Position numbers and translations under genes: made by a program
Shown: piece after piece, positions 7,445-14,017 of the stretch
Layout of the letters: every line of letters starts with the position of its first letter
Numbering within the stretch: the stretch's first letter is position 1
The notes under the pieces: generated by a model
What the model was told of the DNA's origin: nothing
The model's database searches: none
The model's input: only the letters and a program-made list of their open reading frames with translations
Source of the DNA: an uncultured Campylobacter sp.
Lineage (GTDB): Bacteria > Campylobacterota > Campylobacteria > Campylobacterales > Campylobacteraceae
DNA length: 15,779 nt
Direction: 5' to 3'
Assembly (NCBI GenBank): GCA_937965895.1
Contig: CALCKS010000154.1
Coordinates: 1-15,779 of the forward strand

Positions 7445-7475
7445 GTCGCTAAATTTTATGCCACATTTTAGCGAC
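7445..7475. repeat. 9-bp inverted repeat upstream of ypfJ
   Basis: GTCGCTAAA (7445-7453) and TTTAGCGAC (7467-7475) form a perfect dyad with a 13-base spacer, about 93 bases upstream of the ypfJ start. There is no T-run on either side, so a terminator is unlikely. Its position suits an operator or a leader hairpin for ypfJ. There is no direct evidence for a regulator. Confidence 0.4.
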
Positions 7476-7620
7476 TATTTATAAATTTATCGCTTTAGCT
7501 CGCCATTTCGCTCAAATTTGACGCGGTAAATTTGATGGAAAAAGTTGAATTAAACAAAGCAAAACGGCGCGGTGCAAAATAAGCTCACATAGCCAAGCCG
7601 TCAAATTTGAAGTTTTAAAT

Positions 7621-7980
7621 TTAAAATCCAGCTCTAAACCGATCCAAAATTCGCTCCAAAATTCTTGCCAGCAAGATCCCAAAAACTATACCGATGCCGT
7701 CTGCTACGATATCTGGCAAGCTAAAATAGCGATTTGGCACAAACGACTGCGCTACTTCTATCTGGATGCCGTAAGCTAGCAAAATAGCGACCTTTGCGCC
7801 CAAATTTAACCTAGAAAAGCCAAAATGCAAAGTAACGTAAAGCGCGGCGAAAGCGATAAAATGATTTGCCTTATCCCAGCTGTTTTCGATGAGTTTTATC
7901 TGCGCTGGCGTGAGGGCGAGATACTCTATGGCTATCAAAAACATAAAGAAAAATGCGGCTGAAATTTTAGAAAGATTCAT
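7621..7980 (-). CDS. VanZ-like membrane protein
   Basis: A 119-residue, very hydrophobic protein with about four membrane segments: residues 5-24, 38-56, 62-80 and 88-108. The family hallmarks are the LTPAQIKLIENSWDKANHFIAFAALYVTL block (Asp-Lys-x-x-H-F before the second helix) and EVAQSFVPNRYFSLPDIVADGIG, in which Glu, Arg, Asp and Asn/Gly are the conserved polar residues of VanZ. VanZ itself gives low-level teicoplanin resistance, but most family members, including proteins this short, have no known role and should not be read as resistance genes. The start at 7980 has only a weak ribosome-binding site. It follows argS by 67 bases, separated by a hairpin. Confidence 0.82.
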   Translation of the reverse strand: MNLSKISAAFFFMFLIAIEYLALTPAQIKLIENSWDKANHFIAFAALYVTLHFGFSRLNLGAKVAILLAYGIQIEVAQSFVPNRYFSLPDIVADGIGIVFGILLARILERILDRFRAGF

Positions 7981-8005
7981 GGATTTTAAGTGGTTGTTTT
8001 AAACA

Positions 8006-8029
8006 AGAAGCGCCGCTTAAAGCGCTTCT
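8006..8029 (-). terminator. Hairpin after argS, weak terminator
   Basis: AGAAGCGC (8006-8013) and GCGCTTCT (8022-8029) pair perfectly over 8 bp with an 8-base loop. On the minus strand it begins 18 bases after the argS stop and is followed by TTGTTT, an imperfect T-run. It may end most argS transcripts while letting some read into the VanZ-like gene, which has no clear promoter of its own. Confidence 0.55.
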
Positions 8030-8047
8030 AAATTTACTAATTTTATT

Positions 8048-9634
8048 CTACATCTTATCTTTTGCGGCGATACCCATTAGCCCTAGTGCCGTTTTTATCG
8101 AGAGCGCGACGACGGCGAAAAGCTTTAAAAGCTCGTCTTCGTTCTCGCTGCCTACGACGCGATTTTCGTTGTAAAATTTATGAAAATTCGCCGCCAAGCT
8201 CTTTAGGTAGTCGCAAATTTTATTTACCGCGCGCGTGTTAAAACTATCGACTAAGATATCGTTTAGCGTGAGCGCCTCAAATAGCAAATTCTTGCCGTCT
8301 TCGTTCAAATTTGCAAATTTCACGCCCGCGACATCGGCGACGTTTTTGCCCGCTTTTGCGAAAATTTGATTGATCCTTGCGTGCGCGTAGTTGATATAAA
8401 ATATCGGATTTGAGCTGTCCTCGCGCTTTAGCTCGTCCACGTCAAACTCCAGGTGCGTGTCGCAGCGCTTGCTAAGAAACATAAATCTAAGCGCCTCATA
8501 GCCGATCTCCTCGACCACGTCGCTCATCAGCACGACGTTGCCCGCGCGCTTGCTCATCTTGTAGGCTTCGCCGTCTTTTAGCAGGCTCACCATCTGCGAA
8601 AGTATGATTTCAAGGCGATTTTCGTCGTATCCAAGTAGATGCAGCGCCGCCTTCATGCGCGCGATATAGCCGTGGTGATCAGCGCCCCAGATGTTGATGC
8701 AGCGATCAAATCCGCGCCTAAATTTATCATCGTGATACACCACGTCGCCGGCTAGATATGTACCTCGGCCGTCTTCACGCACGATGACGCGGTCCTTTTC
8801 GTCGCCGACTTCGCTTGATTTTAGCCAGATTTTACCCTCGCTCTCGTAGATGCCGTTCTCGCTTTTTAGGCGTTCTAGCGTGAGGGGGAGTTTGTCATAG
8901 TAGCTCTTTTCGCTAGCCCAGTTCTCGATAAAAATTTGCGCATCGGCTAAATTTTGCTTGATCAAAACAAGCACTCTATCCTTGCCAAACTCGGCGAGTT
9001 CTAGATTTCGGCTCTCGTCGTAAAATATCTCTTTGCCGAATTTCTCAAGCGCTTCTTTTGCGATAGGCCCAATGTAGTCGCCGCGGTAAAATTTCTCCGG
9101 ATACGCCACGTTTTCACCGAATAAATTTTCGCGCGTCCAAAGCGATATGGACGTGCCTAGAAGTTCGATTTGATTGCCTGCGTCGTTGATGTAGTATTCA
9201 GTCGAGATATTTTCGCCGATATGAAGCCCGACGCGAGCTAGCGTATCGCCAAAAACCGCGCCCCTAACGTGCCCGATATGAAGCGGACCGGTCGGGTTTG
9301 CGCTGACGTACTCAAGTAAAATTTTCTCGCCGCTAGTTCCGCCGCCTTTTGCGAACTCGTTCGGATTTGCAAGGCTAGCCGAGGCGAATTTATCCAAAAA
9401 TGCGGGTTTTAGTTTAAAATTTATATAGCCGTTTAGCGCCGTTGCCTCGAAAACCTCGCTATTTTCAAATTTAGACGCTAGCTCGGCGGCTATGGCTACG
9501 GGGGATTTTTTGAGCTGTTTTGCCAGACTAAAAGTAGGCATCGCGTAGTGCGCCAAGCCCTTATCTTTTGGCTTTTCCAGCGCAAAGTCAAAGTCTACGG
9601 CGCCTTTTATCTCGTTTATTACGCTTTTTTTCAA
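8048..9634 (-). CDS. argS: Arginine-tRNA ligase
   Basis: A class I aminoacyl-tRNA synthetase that charges tRNA-Arg with arginine in the cytoplasm. At 528 residues it has the bacterial length. The N-terminal Add1 domain covers about 1-100. The ATP-binding signature SANPTGPLHIGHVRGAVFGD (111-130) contains HIGH at 119-122. IWGADHHGYIARMKAAL (315-331) is typical ArgS, and KMSKRAG at 359-365 is the KMSKS loop. The C-terminal DALR anticodon-binding domain ends in KTALGLMGIAAKDKM. The start is TTG 9634: it follows AAGGAAAGG closely, the tatA stop TAA is in frame only four codons earlier, and no ATG lies nearby, so TTG is the only sensible start. It is ten bases from tatA, in the same order as in C. 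jejuni. Confidence 0.96.
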   Translation of the reverse strand: MKKSVINEIKGAVDFDFALEKPKDKGLAHYAMPTFSLAKQLKKSPVAIAAELASKFENSEVFEATALNGYINFKLKPAFLDKFASASLANPNEFAKGGGTSGEKILLEYVSANPTGPLHIGHVRGAVFGDTLARVGLHIGENISTEYYINDAGNQIELLGTSISLWTRENLFGENVAYPEKFYRGDYIGPIAKEALEKFGKEIFYDESRNLELAEFGKDRVLVLIKQNLADAQIFIENWASEKSYYDKLPLTLERLKSENGIYESEGKIWLKSSEVGDEKDRVIVREDGRGTYLAGDVVYHDDKFRRGFDRCINIWGADHHGYIARMKAALHLLGYDENRLEIILSQMVSLLKDGEAYKMSKRAGNVVLMSDVVEEIGYEALRFMFLSKRCDTHLEFDVDELKREDSSNPIFYINYAHARINQIFAKAGKNVADVAGVKFANLNEDGKNLLFEALTLNDILVDSFNTRAVNKICDYLKSLAANFHKFYNENRVVGSENEDELLKLFAVVALSIKTALGLMGIAAKDKM

Positions 9635-9643
9635 CGCCTTTCC

Positions 9644-9868
9644 TTACGCGTTTTTAGCCGTATCTTCAGTCTTTGCGGCGGTTGCGGTTTCTTCTTTTTT
9701 CTCTTCTACTTTTTCTACGTTCTCGGCTTTTTTATCATCTTCCATTTCTGATTTAAAGCTTTTTATGCCCTTACCTAGGCCTTTTGCGAGCTCGGGGATC
9801 TTTTTCGCTCCAAAAAGCAAGACCACGATAAGTAAAATAATAAGCAATTGTTGGACGCTTGGACCCAT
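9644..9868 (-). CDS. tatA: Twin-arginine translocase subunit TatA
   Basis: TatA forms the protein-conducting assemblies of the Tat system, which moves folded, often cofactor-bearing proteins across the inner membrane. The 74 residues show the full family plan: a short N-terminus (MGPSVQQ), one transmembrane helix (LLIILLIVVLLF, 8-19), the FG hinge followed by AKKIPELAKGLGKGIKSFKSEM (amphipathic helix), then an acidic, lysine-rich unstructured tail. ATG 9868 has AAAGGAG upstream at ideal spacing. It lies between gmk and argS, with tatB and tatC not in the window; tatA apart from tatBC is usual in Campylobacter. Confidence 0.95.
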   Translation of the reverse strand: MGPSVQQLLIILLIVVLLFGAKKIPELAKGLGKGIKSFKSEMEDDKKAENVEKVEEKKEETATAAKTEDTAKNA

Positions 9869-9908
9869 TTTTTCTCCTTTTGATTTTCGTTATATTAGCA
9901 TAATTTTA

Positions 9909-10517
9909 TCAATTATTCCATTTGTTAATAATCTCTTTTGCGTCTAAATTTGACGTTTTTAGGCGCATCGAGCGCAAAATCCCACGCAAATTTTCATAGC
10001 AGTTTTGCAAGTCGTCGTTTATCAAAAAATAATCGTACTCTAAGATATGCTCCATCTCGCCAACCGCATTTATCAGCCGCTTTTCGATAGTTTCTGCACT
10101 ATCGGTGCCGCGATTTTGCAGCCTTGATTTTAGTTCGTTTTTGCTAGCAGTCGTGATAAAAACGGAGGTAATATTTTGGGCAAATTTTGATTTTGCGATA
10201 TTAAAACCCTGCACGTCGATATCAAAAATGGCAATTTTGCCCTCTTCAAGCGCGTTTAAAACGGGCTTTAGCGATGTGCCGTAGTAGTTGCCGTGCACGC
10301 ACGCCCACTCCAAAAACTCATCCGCGTCTATACCTTTTTTAAACTCGTCTTCGCTTGTAAAATAATAATTCACGCCATCGGTCTCGCCCTGCCTCGGCAC
10401 TCTTGTTGTGCTTGATATCGAAAAATAAAGATCGTTTTCCTCTTTTAAAAGACGGTTTAAAAGTGTGCTTTTTCCGCTACCGCTGGGGCCGGAGATAATT
10501 AAAATTTGCCCCTTCAA
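9909..10517 (-). CDS. gmk: Guanylate kinase
   Basis: Phosphorylates GMP (and dGMP) to the diphosphate with ATP, a required step of purine nucleotide salvage and synthesis. The 202-residue protein has the P-loop GPSGSGKST (10-18), the GMP-binding segment SSTTRVPRQGETDGVNYYF, and the typical LEWACVHGNYYGTS with IFDIDVQGFNIAK. The start is TTG 10517, directly after the TAG of the upstream acidic-protein gene and in frame with it, so no upstream start is possible. GAGGAAAAG, inside the end of the upstream gene, serves as ribosome-binding site. The zero-base spacing implies translational coupling. Confidence 0.96.
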   Translation of the reverse strand: MKGQILIISGPSGSGKSTLLNRLLKEENDLYFSISSTTRVPRQGETDGVNYYFTSEDEFKKGIDADEFLEWACVHGNYYGTSLKPVLNALEEGKIAIFDIDVQGFNIAKSKFAQNITSVFITTASKNELKSRLQNRGTDSAETIEKRLINAVGEMEHILEYDYFLINDDLQNCYENLRGILRSMRLKTSNLDAKEIINKWNN

Positions 10518-12107
10518 CTACTTTTCCTCAAAGCTTATATTGATTTTTATGTTTAGGTTTTTTAGAGCCTCTCGGAGCTCGCCGTCTTGCAGCGAATTTT
10601 CTAGATTTTTAGCCACAGCGTCTGAAATTTGAGCCTTAAGCTCGTCTATTTTTGAGGCCGTTTGAGATTTGTGCAAGCCTAAATCCGCCGCTTCGCCGCT
10701 CTCAAATCCGCTCTCGTTAAGTGCTAAAGCCATATCTTTTTCGCTGATTTGCTCGATGTCGCCATACTCGCTCGGATCAATCTGCGGCTCTATTTCAGGC
10801 TCGTTTTGCATGGCTTCGGACTCACTGATTTCTTGTGCGTCTTGCTCGAGATTTATTTCCGTCTCGCTTTGATCGTCTGCGGCAAAAATATCATCCGCAA
10901 GCTCGTCATCTAAAACATCTTGCGTCAAATTTGCTTCGCTCTCAAAATCCTCTTTCTCTTCCTCGCCCGCTAAGTCCATATCGTCTAGCAAAAACTCATC
11001 GCCCAAGGCGCTATTTTTGACCTGCACCTCTTGCTCGTCTGGCTCGTCGGATTTCATATCCATATCGGCAAAGATATCCTCTTGCTCCTCAGCTTCTTCT
11101 ATTGCAAATTTATCGTCATCTTCCGCTTGTTCAAGGCTTTGCAGAGCTTCACGCTCGTCCGCACTATCCATATCGACAAACTTGGCCATATCAGGCTCGT
11201 CCGCCGTTTCAAATTTAGCATCCAAAGGCTCATCGTCTGTATCCAAATTTTCTGACAGCTCGTCCATCTTGTCTATTTCGTCGATTTGATGCTTGATATC
11301 CTCGATACTACCGTCAAAATCAAGCTCAAATTTATCATCAATCTCTTCATGCTTGTCTTCGCCATCTACAACAAGCTCTGCCGTGCCGAGTTCAGGCTCG
11401 TCGGCCATCTCCAATTTGCCACCAAGAAGCTCATCCGGCGCATCTATATCCGCAGAAAGATCGTCAAATTTATCGTCTTTTGCAGCGATTTCAAACTCAT
11501 CAAACTCCGTCGGCTCATCGTCCGCATCGTCTAAATCCAGCTCATTGCCTTCGAGCTTTTCGCTTAGCTCATCCATATCGTCGATAGCCTTTACGATCTC
11601 GTTTAACTCGTCAAAGGCGCTATCTTTACCAGACGCCGCTTGCGAAATATCGTCAAACTCGTCGTCTAGCCTAAGCTCGCCCGGATCCAGCTCCATGATC
11701 TCGTCTTCAAAGACGTCTTCGGCCGGATCGTCCATAAACTCAAACCCTTTGACTGAGATCTCGTCGGTTTCGTCTTTTGCCGCAGCAGCAGGCTCGGCGC
11801 TCTTTGTTTTACTCGCCAGATCCTCCACGATAGTGATAAATTCCGTCGGCAAAAACGGCTTTGGCAGTATCCTGTCGGCATTTTCAAAGGTCGGAGAATT
11901 TTTAGAAGAAAGGTATAAAATTTTATTTGCGAATTCTTTTAGGTTCATCTCTTTTACGTCGATATCGCTATCCAAGATAAGCACGTCAAAAACGCCGCTA
12001 AGCTCGCTGGCGTCGCCGATCTCGACGTATTCGTAACCCATTTTGCTAAGAGCCAGCGTCGCCAAGCGCGATACTGCGGGATTGGCGTTTACAAGAACGA
12101 TTTTCAC
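10518..12107 (-). CDS. Highly acidic protein with receiver-like N-terminal domain
   Basis: A 529-residue protein between fliR and gmk; the same place in C. jejuni holds a gene long described only as a highly acidic protein. Residues 1-98 look like a degenerate response-regulator receiver fold: strand KIVLVNAN, helix VSRLATLALSKMGY, DVLILDSD with Asp46 in the phosphoacceptor position, KILYLSS, and ILPKPFLPTEF with the conserved Lys83-Pro84. The acidic pair usually found after the first strand is replaced (VNANP). Residues about 110-480 are disordered, repetitive and extremely acidic; in 176-320 I count about 62 Asp or Glu in 145. Degenerate repeats include MDELSEK/MDELSEN and EMADEPEL/ETADEPDM. 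The C-terminus (484-529) is ordinary, with a helix and then LNIKINISFEEK. The start is GTG 12107 after AAGGAG. The function is unknown; a role in flagellar export or pole organisation is only a guess from the neighbours. Confidence 0.85.
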   Translation of the reverse strand: MKIVLVNANPAVSRLATLALSKMGYEYVEIGDASELSGVFDVLILDSDIDVKEMNLKEFANKILYLSSKNSPTFENADRILPKPFLPTEFITIVEDLASKTKSAEPAAAAKDETDEISVKGFEFMDDPAEDVFEDEIMELDPGELRLDDEFDDISQAASGKDSAFDELNEIVKAIDDMDELSEKLEGNELDLDDADDEPTEFDEFEIAAKDDKFDDLSADIDAPDELLGGKLEMADEPELGTAELVVDGEDKHEEIDDKFELDFDGSIEDIKHQIDEIDKMDELSENLDTDDEPLDAKFETADEPDMAKFVDMDSADEREALQSLEQAEDDDKFAIEEAEEQEDIFADMDMKSDEPDEQEVQVKNSALGDEFLLDDMDLAGEEEKEDFESEANLTQDVLDDELADDIFAADDQSETEINLEQDAQEISESEAMQNEPEIEPQIDPSEYGDIEQISEKDMALALNESGFESGEAADLGLHKSQTASKIDELKAQISDAVAKNLENSLQDGELREALKNLNIKINISFEEK

Positions 12108-12171
12108 GAATTCTCCTTTTTATACCTAAAAAACGTATTTTAAAACATTTTCCATTACTTCAAGCTTAGTT

Positions 12172-12933
12172 TTAGAAAAATAGCGACGGAAGATCGTTGA
12201 TAACGCGAAGCACGAGCTGCCTAAAAAGCTCCATCATGCCCGCTAGTATAGCGATCAGCACGGCAAAGCCAATCGTGATCTTGATCGGATAGCCAACGAC
12301 CAGTAGGTTAAACTGCGGCATCGTCTTCATCAACATACCGAAAATCAAATCAGAAAGCAGCGAAAGCGCCAAAATCGGGAAGGAAATGATAAATCCAAAA
12401 GTAAATAAATTTATCATGGACTTTGAGGCGTACTGCACTATATCGGGACTCGGGTAAAAGCCGCCCAGCGGCACGTGCGTAAGCGAATTTGAGATAAAAA
12501 GCAAGATCAAATGATGCCCGTCAAAGGCCAAAAAAGTCATAAGAGCGAGGAAATTTATGATATTTGAGATTACGGGCGAGCTAAGGCCGGTCTGCGGGTC
12601 AAGTACCGAAGCCATCGAAAAGCCCATGATCATCGATATCTGCTCGCCAGCTAACTGCAAACTGGCAAAAACGATGTGAAGCAGCAGTCCTGCGCAAACT
12701 CCCAGTGCCGCCTCGCTAACGATCTCTACGGCCAGATAGTAAATCTCGCCGTTTTTGATACTAGCAAGCGGAAATAAAAATAGCGTTAGCAGAAAAGAAA
12801 ACGCGGTCTTGACGCTCATAGGGATCTGCTCGTGCCCGTAAAACGGGAAAAATAGCATCAGCCCGCCGATACGCGCAAACAGTAGCATAAAGGTAATGAC
12901 GCGCTCGGGCGCAAAAAACTCGACTAGCTCCAC
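12172..12933 (-). CDS. fliR: Flagellar export gate protein FliR
   Basis: FliR is an inner-membrane component of the flagellar type III export gate, together with FliP, FliQ, FlhA and FlhB. The 253-residue length is standard. The protein is hydrophobic throughout, with about six membrane segments. The segments FARIGGLMLFFPFYGHEQIP (20-39) and SEAALGVCAGLLLHIVFASLQLAGEQISMIMGFSMASVLDPQTG are strongly FliR-like. The start is GTG 12933; upstream frames lack an ATG and the product begins MELVEFFAPERVITF as expected. The ribosome-binding site is modest (AAAGAG). 64 bases separate it from the acidic-protein gene downstream. A TAAAAT box 33 bases upstream could be its promoter. The other flagellar gate genes are not in the window. 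Confidence 0.95.
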   Translation of the reverse strand: MELVEFFAPERVITFMLLFARIGGLMLFFPFYGHEQIPMSVKTAFSFLLTLFLFPLASIKNGEIYYLAVEIVSEAALGVCAGLLLHIVFASLQLAGEQISMIMGFSMASVLDPQTGLSSPVISNIINFLALMTFLAFDGHHLILLFISNSLTHVPLGGFYPSPDIVQYASKSMINLFTFGFIISFPILALSLLSDLIFGMLMKTMPQFNLLVVGYPIKITIGFAVLIAILAGMMELFRQLVLRVINDLPSLFF

Positions 12934-12965
12934 CTGACTCTTTCGTTTTAAATTTAAATGCCATT

Positions 12966-12971
12966 ATTTTA
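12966..12971 (-). promoter_or_regulatory. fliR: Candidate -10 box for fliR
   Basis: On the minus strand this reads TAAAAT followed by AAT, 32 bases before the fliR GTG. The upstream part is A/T-rich as usual for vegetative promoters of the genus. No sigma-54 (GG-N10-GC) or sigma-28 element is obvious next to it. The support is motif and spacing only. Confidence 0.35.
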
Positions 12972-13164
12972 GGGTTAAATCCTTAAAAATTCGGTAAATT
13001 TAAAAGCAGAATGAAAACGTGCCGAAATTTGGGCGTGGTCAAGGACTGCAAAATACCGCTTTGTCTGCCAAATTTTATGCGCGCCGTTGCTACTTTTTAA
13101 ATTTAGGAGGTTTAAATTTGGCGGCTGCTTTTAGCTTTTGTTTTGGGCTAAATTTTAGTTTGCC

Positions 13165-13172
13165 GGGGGGGG
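13165..13172 (+). repeat. Homopolymeric G8 tract (possible contingency locus)
   Basis: Eight G in a row, preceded by CC and followed by TAAATTT. G runs of about eight or more are the classic phase-variable element of Campylobacter. On the plus strand, AGGAGG at about 13107-13112 followed by a TTG opens a short frame through the tract that ends at TAA 13199-13201. Adding one G would extend it without a stop to 13308. No protein family is recognisable in either version, so the coding link is doubtful. On the minus strand the tract lies some 230 bases upstream of fliR. Confidence 0.5.
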
Positions 13173-13356
13173 TAAATTTAAAAAATCGCTACGCTTTATA
13201 AAATACGGCTACGAGACTAAATTTGATCATAAATTTTGTTCGTTCAGAAGTAGTCGCTTTAGGCGGTTTGCGATAAATTTAAACTCGAAAAGCAGCTTGC
13301 AAATTTGAGCTTAAATTTTAAGCCATAAATTTGGCAAATCGTTGCTATAAAAATAT

Positions 13357-14013
13357 TCAAATAGCTTCTGGATAAATTAAAGAGAATTTTTTATCTTCGA
13401 GGCGGTAAACTTCGTCGCATCTTTGCGCAAGCTCATTGTCGTGCGTGACTAAAACCAGCGCCGCATCGTTTGTTTTGATATAGTTAAACAGCGTTTGCAT
13501 CACTTCGTTTGCGGTTTGTTTGTCTAGATTTCCAGTCGGCTCGTCTGCAAATATCACGCGAGGTTTTTTGCAAAGCACTCTAGCGATTGAGACGCGCTGC
13601 TGCTGTCCGCCGCTTAGCTCGCCTACTTTTTGGTTCATTACGCCGTCTATTTTTAAATTTGCCAAAATTTCATCGTCGATTTTTTGAGCGGACAAAACAG
13701 AGGCCAGCTCGATATTTTCGTGTGCGCTAAAGCCTTTAAAAAGATAGTGCGCCTGAAAAATGATACCAAAATCAAATCTGCGGATACGCAAAAGCTCGTT
13801 TGCAGGTAGTTCGTAAAGCGACTTGCCCCCATAGATAACTTCGCCGTTTTTGGGTCGTAAAAGAGTGGAAAGTATATGGAGTATAGTTGATTTGCCGCAG
13901 CCGCTAACGCCCGTTATAGCGCAGCTGCCGCCGGCATTGACGCTTAAATTTACATTCTCAAAGAGCGTATAATCATACGCAAAGCCTAGATTTACGCCCT
14001 TTAAGATTTCCAT
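13357..14013 (-). CDS. ABC transporter ATP-binding protein, LolD/MacB type, without adjacent permease
   Basis: A 218-residue stand-alone ATPase of the LolD/FtsE/MacB group. All motifs are intact: Walker A GVSGCGKST (35-43), Q-loop IIFQAHYL (Gln87), signature LSGGQQQR (133-140), Walker B VIFADEPTGNLD (153-164), H-loop LVTHDN (His191). The IIFQ-x-x-x-L and GNLD patterns point to the lipoprotein-release/MacB-like subgroup. It probably drives an inner-membrane permease of that type encoded elsewhere; no permease gene is present in this window. The ATG at 14013 lies 4 bases after the tsf stop, with only a weak ribosome-binding site, so translation likely depends on tsf. The arrangement rpsB-tsf-ABC-fliR also occurs in C. 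jejuni. Confidence 0.9.
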   Translation of the reverse strand: MEILKGVNLGFAYDYTLFENVNLSVNAGGSCAITGVSGCGKSTILHILSTLLRPKNGEVIYGGKSLYELPANELLRIRRFDFGIIFQAHYLFKGFSAHENIELASVLSAQKIDDEILANLKIDGVMNQKVGELSGGQQQRVSIARVLCKKPRVIFADEPTGNLDKQTANEVMQTLFNYIKTNDAALVLVTHDNELAQRCDEVYRLEDKKFSLIYPEAI

Positions 14014-14017
14014 TAAT

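Larger units (their letters stand above)
12934..13356. other. Spacer between ABC ATPase and fliR containing a G8 tract
   Basis: A 423-base gap that interrupts an otherwise compact minus-strand gene block. It is rich in AAATTT words and holds no well-supported gene. A run of eight G on the plus strand lies at 13165-13172, and an AGGAGG followed seven bases later by a TTG lies upstream of it on the plus strand (see the separate entry). For minus-strand transcription, TAAAAT at 12971-12966 is a reasonable fliR -10 box. A second, weaker candidate, TATGAT, lies at 13231-13226. No terminator for the rpsB-tsf-ABC unit is obvious. Confidence 0.5.

Noticed and set aside
7621..7980. VanZ-like protein read as a glycopeptide resistance gene
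   Set aside because: Only the fold family is shared; no van gene cluster is present, and most short VanZ-like proteins have no link to resistance.
11293..12036. 247-codon plus-strand frame, serine-rich, antisense to the acidic-protein gene
   Set aside because: The Asp/Glu codons GAT, GAC, GAA and GAG read as serine, leucine and phenylalanine codons in reverse, which keeps the opposite strand open. The product is low-complexity serine and has no ribosome-binding site; the minus-strand frame is conserved in gene order.
12761..12964. 67-codon minus-strand frame with an ATG upstream of fliR
   Set aside because: It overlaps fliR in another frame, and its product (arginine/alanine-rich) shows no family features, while the fliR frame is clearly conserved.
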